Shown here: positions 26,740-37,126 of the stretch, piece after piece | Layout: every line of letters starts with the position of its first letter | Numbering within the stretch: position 1 is the first letter of the stretch | Assembly (NCBI GenBank): GCA_021323955.1 | Contig: JAJPKC010000321.1 | Location: 1-37,259 of the forward strand | Direction: 5' to 3' | Length of the DNA stretch: 37,259 nt | Source of the DNA: Oscillatoriales cyanobacterium Centralia_MAG_596 | GTDB lineage: Bacteria > Cyanobacteriota > Cyanobacteriia > Leptolyngbyales > Leptolyngbyaceae | Made by a program: the position numbers and the translations under genes | The notes under the pieces: generated by a model | Seen by the model: the letters and a program-made list of their open reading frames with translations, nothing else | Database searches by the model: none | What the model was told of the DNA's origin: nothing

Positions 26740-27510
26740 TCACCTCTGGTATTTTAACGCGCCCACTTCCTGTTCTTCTGCGGCCATCTCATCCGCGATC
26801 CCATCCTGCACAAGGGAAGGCATCTTGCCGTTCTTCTGGATAAAGTTGTTGACCATTGCAAAAATGGCGTTGACTTTACGGGTACGCCAACTGTCGATGA
26901 CGGCATTCACCTCAACGAGAGACAATCGCCGTTCCAGCGCTTCTCGTAAATAAGCCGCGTGTCTGGTTTCGTCGTTGGCAACGCTCAGAATGCCCTTTTT
27001 GAGATTGATACTGATGGGATCGTCCGGTAATGCATTTGCCATTCGCACAAAGTCCTTGCTGGCATCCAGTTCCAGAATGTAGGTGCTGGCCAAAAACACT
27101 ACCCAGTCGATCGCCTCGGGCTTGAGGTCGGCTTGAGTGTAGCCTTCAAAGTACGCTTCAAAAAACGGGTTGCGTTTACGTGCTTCAGTGTTTGCTGCCG
27201 GTTGGGTTGGTCGGGGAGACGATTTGAAATCAATGACCTGTTTGTTTAATTGCTTGAGTCCATGGGCAAACACTTGACCGTGACGGCGCTCATCGTTCGC
27301 GTGTCGGGTCAGCCTTTCAGCCAGCCAGGTATCGCCTTCTGAGGCTGCGCGATCGCCCAGTGCCTCCAGGTAGGGAACGGAGCCAGACTCTGCCAATTGC
27401 AGGCTTGCCAGGGTGTTGGGGCGAGTCAGCGGATCGCGCATGTTGCGGGCGGTGATATAGGCTGCCGCCCCCGAGCCGGCCAGATGTAACACTTGTGTGA
27501 GAAAGTTCAT
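26740..27510 (-). CDS. ferritin-like diiron protein of unknown function
   Basis: Protein of 256 residues with a four-helix diiron pattern. Proposed ligands are Glu41 (LQLAESGSVPYLE), Glu74 and His77 (NDERRH), Glu147 (TYILELDA), and Glu181 and His184 (NDETRH). This is the ferritin/rubrerythrin superfamily arrangement. The length and the extra C-terminal helices rule out a storage ferritin. An oxidase or hydroxylase role is inferred from the fold alone. It is the first gene of a two-gene unit with the alpha/beta hydrolase, and the ATG at 27510 faces panC-cmk across about 160 bases. Confidence 0.82.
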   Translation of the reverse strand: MNFLTQVLHLAGSGAAAYITARNMRDPLTRPNTLASLQLAESGSVPYLEALGDRAASEGDTWLAERLTRHANDERRHGQVFAHGLKQLNKQVIDFKSSPRPTQPAANTEARKRNPFFEAYFEGYTQADLKPEAIDWVVFLASTYILELDASKDFVRMANALPDDPISINLKKGILSVANDETRHAAYLREALERRLSLVEVNAVIDSWRTRKVNAIFAMVNNFIQKNGKMPSLVQDGIADEMAAEEQEVGALKYQR

Positions 27511-27670
27511 AACGGTGAGAGAACGGACTTCTAGACGACATCCTAACGTTCTTTGTCAGAATAGATGGTGAACGCAATTCCGTTTTGAGTGGCAGCAGCA
27601 GCAGTCTTGTTGGTAGGCTTAACAGGGGAAATTTCAGGTAACGAAACACCAGTTACTTTTGGGGGTTGCG

Positions 27671-29308
27671 GTGCATTTGTTTAAAACCGTTGCCGGATTA
27701 CGCTGTTATCTCAACCGATACCGCTCCGGTCAACCTCTTCTTGATCGTTCAGATGACATCGTTCCTGTCAGTACTGCCTCTGAAATTGGTCTGGTGCCGA
27801 CGATGGGAGCGCTTCATATAGGGCACCTCAGCTTGATTCAAAGGGCGCGACGTGAGAATAAACTCGTCGTCGTTAGTATCTTCGTGAACCCACTCCAGTT
27901 TGGTCCTACCGAAGATTTTCAGCAGTATCCCCGGACACTGGAGCACGATCGCGCATTGTGTGAAGCCGCAGGGGTCGATGCAATTTTTGCGCCGAGTGCT
28001 GTAGAGATGGGCGTTGCGCGTGGGCAATTGAGTGTAGGGGACCAGACCACAGACGGTTCCCAATCACCAACTCAAGTCATTCCACCGGCAGCAATGATGT
28101 CTGTGCTGTGTGGGCGATCGCGCCTCGGACACTTTCAAGGGGTTGCGACGATTGTGACGAAGTTGCTTAACATTGTGCAGCCCCATCGTGCCTATTTTGG
28201 GCAAAAGGATGCGCAGCAGTTGGCGATTATCCGCCGTTTGGTGCAAGACCTGAATTTGCCCGTGACGATTATTGGTTGTCCGACGGTTCGTGAGTCCAGT
28301 GGGCTGGCGTTTAGCTCTCGCAATCAGTACTTGACCGCAGCGCAAAAAGAACAGGCGATTGCCCTTTACCGAGGGCTAAGTCAGGCAGAACGAATGTTTT
28401 GGAACGGGGAACGGGTAGCTGGGGTATTGTGTGGGGCCGTCTCAGCCGAATTAGAGCGTGAACCAGTGATTGTCCGCGAATATGTTGAGTTAGTTCATCC
28501 ATTGACGTTGGAGCCGTTGGAAATGATTGAGGATGCAGGATTGTTGGCCGTTGCTGCTCGGGTGGGTTCGACACGCCTGATCGATAATTTGCTGTTGCAC
28601 AGCCGCAAGCCAATTGTGGCAATTGACGGCCCCGCTGGCGCTGGAAAATCAACCGTTGCGCGTCAAGTCGCACAGGTACTCGATCTGCTGTATCTCGATA
28701 CAGGGGCAATGTACCGCGCTCTGACGTGGTTGGTCTTGCAGTCTGGTATCGCCATTGATGATGAGCCCAGCATTGCAGAACTTGTGAGCCAGTGTGAAAT
28801 TGCGATTAGCGGCGAACCAACCGCCATTAGCGTTTGCATTGATGGTCAGGACGTGACGCAAGCGATTCGCAGTCTGGAAGTGACCTCGAACGTGTCTGCG
28901 ATCGCGGCACAGCCAACGGTGCGGAATGAGCTTGTGCGACAGCAGCGACGCTACGGCAGGAATGGTGGCATTGTGATCGATGGTCGTGATATTGGCACCT
29001 ATGTTTTTCCCGATGCCGAACTCAAAATATTTCTCACGGCTTCGGTACAGGAGCGTGCTCGTCGTCGCCAGCAAGATCTGAAGCATCAAGGCAAGGAAAC
29101 CATCAGTTTGGATGCGTTAGAGCAAGCGATTTATGAGCGCGATCGCAAAGATAGCACCCGTGCCCTGGCTCCCCTCCGTCAGGCAGAAGACGCGATTGAA
29201 ATCCAAACGGACGCGCTCAGTATTGCTGAAGTGGTCGACCGCGTGATGCAGCTTTACCACGATCGCTGTGCGGTTCTAGCAACCAACGGCCAGCTAATTC
29301 AGGGTTGA
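27671..29308 (+). CDS. panC/cmk: fused pantothenate synthetase and cytidylate kinase
   Basis: Two-domain enzyme of about 545 residues, the fused form typical of cyanobacteria. The N-terminal half joins pantoate and beta-alanine with ATP: VPTMGALHIGHLSLI carries the HxGH motif, followed by FVNPLQFGPTEDFQQYPR, YFGQKDAQQL and the SSGLAFSSRNQYL loop. The C-terminal half phosphorylates CMP and dCMP: P-loop AIDGPAGAGKSTVA at about 317-330, then YLDTGAMYRALTW, VIDGRDIGTYVFPDA and RRRQQDLK. GTG at 27671 has GGGGG six bases upstream. A TTG at 27659 is the only earlier start in frame. Confidence 0.96.
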   Translation: MHLFKTVAGLRCYLNRYRSGQPLLDRSDDIVPVSTASEIGLVPTMGALHIGHLSLIQRARRENKLVVVSIFVNPLQFGPTEDFQQYPRTLEHDRALCEAAGVDAIFAPSAVEMGVARGQLSVGDQTTDGSQSPTQVIPPAAMMSVLCGRSRLGHFQGVATIVTKLLNIVQPHRAYFGQKDAQQLAIIRRLVQDLNLPVTIIGCPTVRESSGLAFSSRNQYLTAAQKEQAIALYRGLSQAERMFWNGERVAGVLCGAVSAELEREPVIVREYVELVHPLTLEPLEMIEDAGLLAVAARVGSTRLIDNLLLHSRKPIVAIDGPAGAGKSTVARQVAQVLDLLYLDTGAMYRALTWLVLQSGIAIDDEPSIAELVSQCEIAISGEPTAISVCIDGQDVTQAIRSLEVTSNVSAIAAQPTVRNELVRQQRRYGRNGGIVIDGRDIGTYVFPDAELKIFLTASVQERARRRQQDLKHQGKETISLDALEQAIYERDRKDSTRALAPLRQAEDAIEIQTDALSIAEVVDRVMQLYHDRCAVLATNGQLIQG

Positions 29309-29319
29309 TTGGCAAGTGA

Positions 29320-29344
29320 CGATCGCGGACATGAACCGCGATCG
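29320..29344. terminator. hairpin between panC-cmk and hicA
   Basis: CGATCGCGG at 29320-29328 and CCGCGATCG at 29336-29344 form a 9-base stem with a 7-base loop between two convergent genes. There is no T-tract, so termination is only inferred. Confidence 0.45.
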
Positions 29345-29363
29345 CGCCCGCAGAAGTACTAAA

Positions 29364-29579
29364 CTACAAATCCTCTGGCTTCAGTCCTGTTCGCTTAGCA
29401 ATGCGCGCCAGCATTTTGGGACCAATTTCCTGTCCATCATGAAAGGCAAAAACCACATTTTCCCAACCAGAGCGCGACAGGATTTTGTGCGAGCCGCCTG
29501 CTTTCCGTTCAACGCTCCAACCAATCCGTAACAAAGCCGCTAACACTTGCTTTGCCTTGGTCGATCTCCACTGACTCAT
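29364..29579 (-). CDS. hicA: HicA-family mRNA interferase toxin
   Basis: Toxin of 71 residues with a double-stranded RNA-binding-like fold that cuts mRNA. The motif RKAGGSHKIL contains the catalytic His at about 31. FAFHDGQEIGPKMLARIAKRTGL is the usual C-terminal half. Length is slightly above the 60-70 typical. Its ATG overlaps the hicB stop in ATGA, so the two are translationally coupled with the antitoxin first. That order is common in cyanobacteria. Confidence 0.93.
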   Translation of the reverse strand: MSQWRSTKAKQVLAALLRIGWSVERKAGGSHKILSRSGWENVVFAFHDGQEIGPKMLARIAKRTGLKPEDL

Positions 29580-29782
29580 GCTGCCAAAAACGCAACGTGA
29601 TCAAGTTCTGTTGCGTTCTCACCCTGTTCAAGACGATCAGCCAGAACACGAAGTGCTAATGCTTTGACCCGCGCCATAGCGTCTTCACGACTCTGCCCAT
29701 AAGCAAGGACGCCTGGTAAATCTACAACTTCAGCAATCCAGCGTCCATCGTCTTCTTGTTCCAACTCAATTGTTAGATTCAT
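29576..29782 (-). CDS. hicB: HicB-family antitoxin, short form
   Basis: Antitoxin of 68 residues. The segment DGRWIAEVVDLPGVLAYGQSREDAMARVKALALRVLADRLE is the partially degraded RNase H-like HicB fold. Longer HicB proteins add a C-terminal helix-turn-helix or ribbon-helix-helix for autoregulation; this one lacks it. It should neutralise HicA by direct binding. The start ATG at 29782 opens directly into the beta strand. An AT-rich promoter zone lies upstream. Confidence 0.92.
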   Translation of the reverse strand: MNLTIELEQEDDGRWIAEVVDLPGVLAYGQSREDAMARVKALALRVLADRLEQGENATELDHVAFLAA

Positions 29783-29984
29783 ACACTTTTTTATTAATAC
29801 GGCTACTTCACTTAAATAATAAATCTATGAAAGACTTGTAGCAACTTAATTTCACATGCTACAAAGAAACGTAGATGAAGAATAAGAAAGCGATTCAATT
29901 CACAAATGATATTTTTGTGGTTGAGAGCGGTGGCACAACTCAGATAATGTCTTTTCTTTCTCACAAATAGCAGACTGTTTTCGA

Positions 29985-31168
29985 CTAATTCTCACTCAAT
30001 ATTTTTGCGTAAGATTTATCGCTATCTTTATTACGCCAAGTTGGTTTGATATGCTCTACAAGAGCTGGAAGATCTTCCTCTAGAGTCGATTTCCAAAGTC
30101 TTGGATTGTAATCATAAACTCTAAGCATACTATCTACATCAAATATTGGTTTTGTTCCTAAAGCTCTAATCAAAGCGACTGGTTTTTCTAAAGCTATTCT
30201 CCATCCCAATTCAAATAGGACGTTGGGATTATGTTCCGTCAGGTCTACTATCATCAAGTCAGCTTTGCTTAAATCACTGATTATTGTGCGTTGAATAATA
30301 TCGCTGCCTGATTTTCTAGCTGTCTCGGCTTTAAAGCCAGCTTTTACTGCGGCAGGAACAATTAATTGAGTTAGTACTTCCCGAAAAAAATCTATTGGGT
30401 ATTCTCCAGTTTTCTCGGAAAAAGGAAGAGCAACAAATGCAACTAAGGTCGTTTTTTCCTCTGGCTCTCCAAGAATAACAGCATTATCGGAAGCTTTTGG
30501 CTGGGTAGGAATTGTGGTTTTTGTTTTTCAATAGAAACGGGATTTGCTGCTACATCAACTGTATCTAATTCAGTCTTGCTAAATTTAGAAATGAACTTGA
30601 GATTAGATTGATATACTTGATAAAAATCATTATGGAAATCTTCGTTGAGACCGAAATCTGTTACGAGAGTATTCTTAAGGTATTTAATTTCTGGTAGGAG
30701 TCCGCCACTGTAGTAGTCGTGCACTCTCTTAAAGAGAAGAATATTGAATAATCCTTGTCTGTAGCCATTTTCCTCTTCCTCTTTTGATCTGGCGAACACT
30801 ATATTTTGACCTGTTAAGGCGAGTGCAATTTTTTCGGCTTTTGAGTAACCCTCCGTAAAGCCGTAATCACGAGAGGATGCCGTCAAATAGTAGAAGGTAT
30901 TACCTTTGCTGCTTAACTCTCAAGCTTTAGCTACATCGTCCGGATGCCACGGATTTCCACCATTAAACTCTCTAATGACCTGAGCAATTTTAATGGAGTC
31001 TTCCAAAGTGTTAATAGGAAAAGGGCGATTGCCTTTCGTTCTTTTTCTCTTTCTTCTTTCGCTAGAATCCTGCTGACTGTCGGAATCTTCTTGTTATTCT
31101 AAATCTTCATCTAGTGTTTCTTCTGAAGATTCCTCTTGCTGGCGACTGTCTTCAGGTTCTATAGTCAT
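29985..31168 (-). pseudogene. broken gene: acidic head, DNA-binding-like domain, NDT/TIR-like domain
   Basis: Read as one unit from ATG at 31168, this would encode about 390 residues. It is broken by TAA at 31094-31096, by TGA at 30920-30922 and by a frameshift near 30490-30540, in or next to an A-rich run. The first 45 residues are Glu/Ser/Gln-rich, then basic (ERRKRKRTK). The next part, with PFPINTLEDSIKIAQVI, NGGNPWHPDDVAKA, TASSRDYGFTEG and AEKIALALTGQNIVFA, looks like a winged-helix domain of a kind that precedes effector domains. After the shift, VAFVALPFSEKTGEYPIDFF, GSDIIQRTIISDLSKADLMIVDLT and EHNPNVLFELGWRIALEKPV form a nucleoside 2-deoxyribosyltransferase/TIR-like domain with the candidate catalytic Glu. 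The pieces at 29985-30257 and 30443-30886 are fragments of this gene, not separate genes. Confidence 0.75.
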
Positions 31169-31282
31169 GCGAAAACTCCGTTACTATAACTGCCCATGTT
31201 ACTAAATCCAATACCTAGATCGCTACTATGTCATTGTGTTTTGGCTGGATCGCTTCAACACGCAGCTTGCATTATAGGAAAA

Positions 31283-31315
31283 TTCCTGAGCCACCTCTGT
31301 TCGATGGCTCAGGAA
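31283..31315 (-). terminator. Rho-independent terminator of the glutamate synthase gene
   Basis: Perfect 11-base arms, TTCCTGAGCCA and TGGCTCAGGAA, with an 11-base loop. Read leftward, the stem is followed by TTTT. It lies about 20 bases after the glutamate synthase stop. Confidence 0.85.
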
Positions 31316-31334
31316 CTTAAATACAGCTACTTAC

Positions 31335-34300
31335 CTACTGCGCTGGGGTCAGCACTTTTTCAGTCGTGGCTTCGGGGTTGGCTTCGGGAGAGTCTTTCTC
31401 GGATGGAGGGACGAGTTGCCAGAACTGGGGCAGGTAGTCAGACCAGTTGGCCAGAATTGTCTGGGCTTTTTGGCTACCTGTGCGATCGGCGTGGGCTTCG
31501 ATCAAGTCCTTCAATTGTTGTTCTCCGGCTGGGGCAATGACCCGCTGGACTTTGACAATCTCTGGGTTGACCTTGGTGGGGAAGCTGCCGTCCTCATCCA
31601 GGAAGTAAGCCAAACCTCCCGTCATGCCAGCGCCAACGTTGCGTCCAGCGTGACCCAGCACCACAATAATGCCGCCGGTCATGTACTCGCAGCAGTGGTC
31701 GCCGGTTCCTTCAACGACAGCTTGTGCTTTAGAGTTACGAACAGCAAAGCGTTCGCCTGCCTGACCATAGGCAAAGAGCGTGCCTCCCGTTGCGCCATAA
31801 AGGCAGGTATTGCCAATGATCACATTGTTGGAGGGATTGTAGGTTGCACTGGAGGGGGGCACAATGACAATTTCGCCACCGTGTAGCCCTTTACCGACGT
31901 AATCGTTGGCTTCGCCTTCCAGGTTAAGCGTGATGCCGGGGAGGTTGAAGGCACCGAAGCTTTGACCGACGCTGCCCTTAAAGTTGAGCGTAATGTGCCC
32001 ACCGAAGCCACTGTTGCCGTATTTACGGGCAATCGCGCCGGCTAACCGCGTCCCAATCGTGCGATCGGTATTGATCACCGCGATCGTTTTGTCGGCTGTG
32101 GTTTGATGCTCGATCGCTGCCTGGATCTCTGGATCACTTAAAATCTGGTCGTCCAAAACGTAGCCGTTGCTGTGGACTGGCTCATGTATCAGCCAGGTGC
32201 GATCGTCTTGTGTATTCGGCAACTGGGTCAAGCATTCCAGGTTCAGGCTTTGGGTTTTGGCGATCGTGACCCCTTCGCGGACTTTCAGGAGGTCTGCGCG
32301 ACCAATAATGTCGTTCAGGGAGCGGTAGCCCAGTTTTGCCAGCAGCGATCGCGCTTCCTCCGCAATGAAGAGGAAGAAGTTGACCACATGTTCTGGCAGA
32401 CCAGGAAAGCGCTTGCGCAGATCTTCACGCTGGCTGGCGACGCCAACCGGGCAATTGTTGGTATGGCAGATGCGCGCCATGATGCAGCCCTCGGCAATCA
32501 TCGCGATCGACCCAAAGCCAAACTCTTCGCCGCCCATGAGCGCCGCCATCACCACATCCCAACCCGTTTTGATGCCGCCATCCACCCGCAGCAGGACGCG
32601 ATCGCGCAGTTGGTTCTCGATCAACACCCGATGAACCTCAGTCAGGCCCAATTCCCAGGGGCTACCGGCGTGTTTGATCGAGCTGAGTGGCGATGCGCCT
32701 GTACCGCCATCATGGCCGGAAATCTGAATGATGTCGGCGTTGGCTTTCGCTACTCCCGCTGCGATTGTGCCGATACCCACTTCGGCAACGAGCTTGACTG
32801 ACACCTGCGCCTCTGGGTTGATCTGGTGCAGGTCGAAGATGAGTTGCGCTAAGTCTTCGATCGAGTAGATGTCGTGGTGCGGTGGTGGCGAAATCAGCGT
32901 CACACCGGGCTTCGATCGCCGCAGCATCGCAATGTACGAACTGACTTTTGGCCCTGGCAACTGCCCACCTTCACCGGGCTTTGCACCCTGCGCCATCTTG
33001 ATTTCAAGCTGCTTGGCGCTGATCAAATACTCTGGCGTCACTCCAAAACGACCCGATGCAACTTGCTTAATAGCAGAGTTGGCTGTATCCCCATTGCGCA
33101 GCCCTTTTAAGTGCGGAAACAACGATGAGAGCCCTTGATTGTCCACATCGTCCAAAACACGGTAGCGGGTCGGATCTTCCCCCCCTTCGCCCGAGTTGGA
33201 TTTGCCGCCGATGCGGTTCATGGCGATCGCCAACGTCTCGTGCGCCTCGCGGGACAAAGCGCCGAGGGACATACCGCCCGTACAAAAGCGTTGGACAATC
33301 TCGCTGGCTGGTTCAACCTCCTCCAGTGGAATGGAAGGGCGATCGCTCCAGATATCGAGCAAGTCACGCAGGGCTGTGAGTGGGCGTTCTTCCAGGTACT
33401 TTTGATATAGCTCGTAATGGTTGTATGCCTTGTCGGCCACGGCTCGATGCAGGTGCTTCGCCATTTCTGGGCTATTCATGTGATACTCGCCACCCGGGCG
33501 ATAGTTCACAAAGCCGTAGTTTTCGAGCTTCTTGGCGGTTAGTTCAGGAAACGCCCGTTGATGGAATGACACAACTTCCTGCGCCAGATCCGCAACGCTA
33601 AGTCCGCCCAACCGTGAAGCGGTGCCCGCAAAACCGAGGTGGAGTAAATCAGCGCCAATGCCGATGGCTTCAAAAATCTGAGCGCCATGGTAGCTCGCTA
33701 ACAGGGAGATGCCCATCTTCGAGAGGATTTTGAGCAGTCCCTCTTCGATCGCTTTGCGATAGTTGCTCTGTGCGGTGGCTAGCGTGATGGCTTTGAGCTT
33801 GCCCCGCTCCATAAAGCTCTGCGTTTTGGGGTCAGTCCACCATTGCCGCACCGTTTCTAATGCCAGATAAGGGCAGACGGCACTGGCCCCATACCCGATC
33901 AGGCAGGCGAAGTGATGGGTGCTCCAGCACTGAGCGGTATCCGTAATCAAGGACGTTTTCATGCGCAGTCCCTGCCGAATCAGGTGGTGATGCACGGCAC
34001 CGATCGCCAACAGCGGTGGGATGTAGGTGTAGTCTGTCCCGATGCTAGAGGTGCTGATGCCCACGCGATCGCTCAAGATCAAAATCTTCTTCCCAGCGCG
34101 AACGGCAGCCGCTGCTTTTTGGCACAGGTCAGTGACGGCTCGTTGTAGCCCTGTTGGGCCGTGTGACAGCTCGAACAGGGTAGAAAGGTCGGCGGTCTCA
34201 AACCCAGACTGACGAATCTGCTTGAGTTCGGCATCGTTCAGAACTGGCGATTCTAGCTTCAGTAAATGAGCGTACTGGGGACTGACCTCTAGCAGATTGC

Positions 34301-35999
34301 CCCGTTCGCCAAGCTGGATCGTCAGCGACATGACGAGCTTTTCGCGCAACGGGTCGATGGGAGGGTTGGTTACCTGAGCAAACCGCTGCTTAAAGTAGTC
34401 GTACAGTAGTCGTGGCTTGGTTGACAGGATCGCCAGCGGCACATCATCACCCATGCAGAAGGTCGGTTCTTTGCCCTGTGCGCCCATCTCCTGGATGATC
34501 ATTTCCACGTCCTCGGCAGTATAGCCAAAGGCCATTTGGTAGCGCAGCAAGTTCTCCGGCGCGATCGAGGGTGTCGTTTCTGCAAATGGCTCGTGCTTGA
34601 GTTCGTAGCGGTTTTGCTGGAGCCATTGACCATAAGGCTTCGCGCTAGCAATGCGCTGCTTGATCTGCCAGTTCTTTTGCACTTCGCCGTGCTCTAGATC
34701 CACGGCAATCATTTGGCCAGGCCCCAGTCGCCCTTTCTCGACAATCTCAGCTTCGGGCAGGTTGATCACGCCCGCTTCTGAGGCCACGACAATGTAGCCA
34801 TCCCGCGTAATGCTGTAACGGGCGGGACGCAGGCCATTGCGATCGAGCGTGGCACCGACTACTTTACCGTCGCTAAACACCAGCAGGGCTGGGCCGTCCC
34901 AGGGTTCCTGGATACCGCTGTAGTATTCGTAGAAGTCGGTAATCTCGGGGTAGTCGGCCAAGTCCGGTTGGTTCTGGTACGCTTCGGGCACCATGATCAT
35001 CAATGCCTCTTGCGGACTGCGACCGGAACGCACTAGCAACTCAAACACATTGTCAAGGTTGGCGGAGTCGCTGTTTTCAAGGTTGACCGTAGGCTTTAGC
35101 TCTACCAGTCGATCGCCCCAACTGGAGTGCTCCAGATCGGCTTCCCGGGCCATCATCCAGTTGACGTTACCCAGGAGCGTGTTGATCTCGCCGTTATGAC
35201 CCAGGAGACGCATGGGCTGGGCTAGCGGCCAGCGGGGCATCGTGTTTGTACTAAAGCGGCGATGGTAGACCGCAAACGCACTCTTATACTCCGGCTGCTT
35301 TAGGTCGATGTAGAAGTCGCCCAAAACGGCTGATCGCACCATCCCCTTATAGACGATCGTGCGGTTGGAAAACGAGCAGATATAGAAGTCAGCCACTTCA
35401 TTTTGCAGTGCTGAGCCTTGAACTTCGGCAGGTGCCGCTGCATGGGACCGTTTACGAGTAATGTAGAGCTGCCGTTCCAGTGCTTCTCCCTGCTGCGACG
35501 ATTGCACCAGCACTTGCTCGATTTGAGGCAAATTTTCGCGGGCTTGCCGACCGAGGCGGTGAGGGCGCGTTGGCACGACTCGCCACCCCAAAACCGTTAG
35601 CCCTTCTTCTGTAGCAATTCGCTCAAACACACGACGAGCCACGATCGCTGCTTCCTGATTCGCGGGCAAGAACACCATGCCCACGCCAATTTGGGCTGGG
35701 GTCGAGACTTGAATCCCTTCATTGGCTAACCATTGGTGCAACAATTCCCACGGAACTGCGGTCATCAGGCCAGCGCCATCCCCTGAATCCTGATCCGCGC
35801 TACACCCACCCCGATGCTCCAGGCAGGTGAGCGCGTCGAGGGCTTTCTCGATTAAGTCATGACTACTCCGGCCTTGCTGGTCGGCAATGAACCCGACACC
35901 ACAGGCATCGCGCTCTTCTACTAGCCAACGTGGTCCCGCGTACCCAACCGTTGAGCTTGGATTCTGGTGTTGATCTTGATTCACAGTTGCTCTACCCAT
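31335..35999 (-). CDS. glsF: ferredoxin-dependent glutamate synthase (Fd-GOGAT)
   Basis: Fd-GOGAT makes two glutamates from glutamine and 2-oxoglutarate using reduced ferredoxin. It is the second half of the GS-GOGAT nitrogen cycle. The 1554-residue protein is full length. Glutaminase nucleophile Cys33 lies in ERDACGVGF. The central domain follows at about 480-760. The FMN-binding synthase domain (about 830-1200) contains [12 protein letters not shown] and [14 protein letters not shown]. The 3Fe-4S ligands are Cys1172, Cys1178 and Cys1183 ([15 protein letters not shown]). A C-terminal beta-helix follows. The insert [20 protein letters not shown] before [13 protein letters not shown] matches the ferredoxin loop, which NADPH-type GltB lacks. 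The start is ATG at 35999. No small subunit gene is adjacent. Confidence 0.95.
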   Translation of the reverse strand: MGRATVNQDQHQNPSSTVGYAGPRWLVEERDACGVGFIADQQGRSSHDLIEKALDALTCLEHRGGCSADQDSGDGAGLMTAVPWELLHQWLANEGIQVSTPAQIGVGMVFLPANQEAAIVARRVFERIATEEGLTVLGWRVVPTRPHRLGRQARENLPQIEQVLVQSSQQGEALERQLYITRKRSHAAAPAEVQGSALQNEVADFYICSFSNRTIVYKGMVRSAVLGDFYIDLKQPEYKSAFAVYHRRFSTNTMPRWPLAQPMRLLGHNGEINTLLGNVNWMMAREADLEHSSWGDRLVELKPTVNLENSDSANLDNVFELLVRSGRSPQEALMIMVPEAYQNQPDLADYPEITDFYEYYSGIQEPWDGPALLVFSDGKVVGATLDRNGLRPARYSITRDGYIVVASEAGVINLPEAEIVEKGRLGPGQMIAVDLEHGEVQKNWQIKQRIASAKPYGQWLQQNRYELKHEPFAETTPSIAPENLLRYQMAFGYTAEDVEMIIQEMGAQGKEPTFCMGDDVPLAILSTKPRLLYDYFKQRFAQVTNPPIDPLREKLVMSLTIQLGERGNLLEVSPQYAHLLKLESPVLNDAELKQIRQSGFETADLSTLFELSHGPTGLQRAVTDLCQKAAAAVRAGKKILILSDRVGISTSSIGTDYTYIPPLLAIGAVHHHLIRQGLRMKTSLITDTAQCWSTHHFACLIGYGASAVCPYLALETVRQWWTDPKTQSFMERGKLKAITLATAQSNYRKAIEEGLLKILSKMGISLLASYHGAQIFEAIGIGADLLHLGFAGTASRLGGLSVADLAQEVVSFHQRAFPELTAKKLENYGFVNYRPGGEYHMNSPEMAKHLHRAVADKAYNHYELYQKYLEERPLTALRDLLDIWSDRPSIPLEEVEPASEIVQRFCTGGMSLGALSREAHETLAIAMNRIGGKSNSGEGGEDPTRYRVLDDVDNQGLSSLFPHLKGLRNGDTANSAIKQVASGRFGVTPEYLISAKQLEIKMAQGAKPGEGGQLPGPKVSSYIAMLRRSKPGVTLISPPPHHDIYSIEDLAQLIFDLHQINPEAQVSVKLVAEVGIGTIAAGVAKANADIIQISGHDGGTGASPLSSIKHAGSPWELGLTEVHRVLIENQLRDRVLLRVDGGIKTGWDVVMAALMGGEEFGFGSIAMIAEGCIMARICHTNNCPVGVASQREDLRKRFPGLPEHVVNFFLFIAEEARSLLAKLGYRSLNDIIGRADLLKVREGVTIAKTQSLNLECLTQLPNTQDDRTWLIHEPVHSNGYVLDDQILSDPEIQAAIEHQTTADKTIAVINTDRTIGTRLAGAIARKYGNSGFGGHITLNFKGSVGQSFGAFNLPGITLNLEGEANDYVGKGLHGGEIVIVPPSSATYNPSNNVIIGNTCLYGATGGTLFAYGQAGERFAVRNSKAQAVVEGTGDHCCEYMTGGIIVVLGHAGRNVGAGMTGGLAYFLDEDGSFPTKVNPEIVKVQRVIAPAGEQQLKDLIEAHADRTGSQKAQTILANWSDYLPQFWQLVPPSEKDSPEANPEATTEKVLTPAQ

Positions 36000-37126
36000 G
36001 AGATGGCTCAGTTCGTTTTTTAAAGTTGATCCGTTGAAATTTAATTCTCGTTAAGCAGCGCTGGTTCACAGTTGACGGTGCAGTAGCCGTTAGTGAAAGC
36101 TATGTTGGGGGGCGATCGTGCCAACTTTCTAGGACGCCTGGGAAGAGGTAGAAACCGTACTGCAAGCGCCGAGGCTACAACTGCAGAGCTGCTAATCCAA
36201 AGACCAGTTTCAGGGGAGCGCTGCGAGTGTCGTCGCTCCAGCAGGTTTGGCTAGCCTGACCGATGCCGACATAAGTGAATCTAAATGGCCGGGGGCGACG
36301 CCTTCCTCAGAGAGTTAACCTGTCGCGCCACACATCTCAGGACGGCAAACTCAAATGAGGAACCCTCCATCATCATCACTACAGGCTGTCATGCGGTCAA
36401 AGATGAAGCGGTTCTGCTTTAAGCATCAAACACTTATGGCAAAAAACCTGTCTTCCTCGACACAACAGCAATGGGGCATTTGCTGTCACGCAATCCAACT
36501 GCATAAGACCGAACAGTATGGAATAAAGATATTATAAAAAATACTTTGCCCTGACAATCCCTGAATGGTTGCACATGTCCAGGAGACAACGGCTACCAGA
36601 GAGATAAATGTCGTTCATCCATGAAGGCGCACAAGCAATACCAGGCGATCGCTTGTCGCAAAAATCACCTGTGAGAAATCCCAAAACGATGCGGTACGAA
36701 GGTGTCGATCGCCAACGGTCAGCTTCAGCATTCGGCCCGTTCTAACGGCTTACTAAGGGCTACTTTTAGCCGTGATGCCGAACACAATTCAAAATTAGAA
36801 TTGCTGCATGCTAACTCCTAGCAAAGAACTGACTGCGTCTGCCCAGCGAGCAGGGTCATCAGGCTGAAAACGATACTAACTCCAGTATCACTCAGCTAAT
36901 CTTGAAGTCGGTGGCAACGTCATGATTCTATAACAGGTGTGCGAAAATCTGATGTTTGGGAAAAGGAGTCTGCGGCTGGCTCGATGGTCGAAGTCACGAT
37001 CGCCGCTTCGTGCTGATCCAGTCCCAGTTGCACGTCTGTCGATCGTGACTCTCCAGATTTGTCGCTTCTACGACCACCGATATCAACCCAATGCTGTGCT
37101 AAAGCGCTTACCCCTGGAGGAGAATT
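36000..37126. other. gene-poor region upstream of glsF
   Basis: About 1.1 kb holding the glsF promoter. Frames at 36355-36537 and 36937-37134 are short and unlike any family I know, so they were not called. At least one HIP1 site is present near 36645. An 11-base inverted repeat near the right end is listed separately. Confidence 0.45.
36992..37050. repeat. 11-base inverted repeat with 37-base loop
   Basis: AGTCACGATCG at 36992-37002 and CGATCGTGACT at 37040-37050 are perfect complements. They lie about 75 bases before the possible gene start at 37127, so they could form a leader hairpin or an operator pair. Confidence 0.6.

Noticed and set aside
36355-36537. 60-codon frame upstream of glsF
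   Set aside because: ATG start, but no ribosome site, no recognisable sequence and low complexity.
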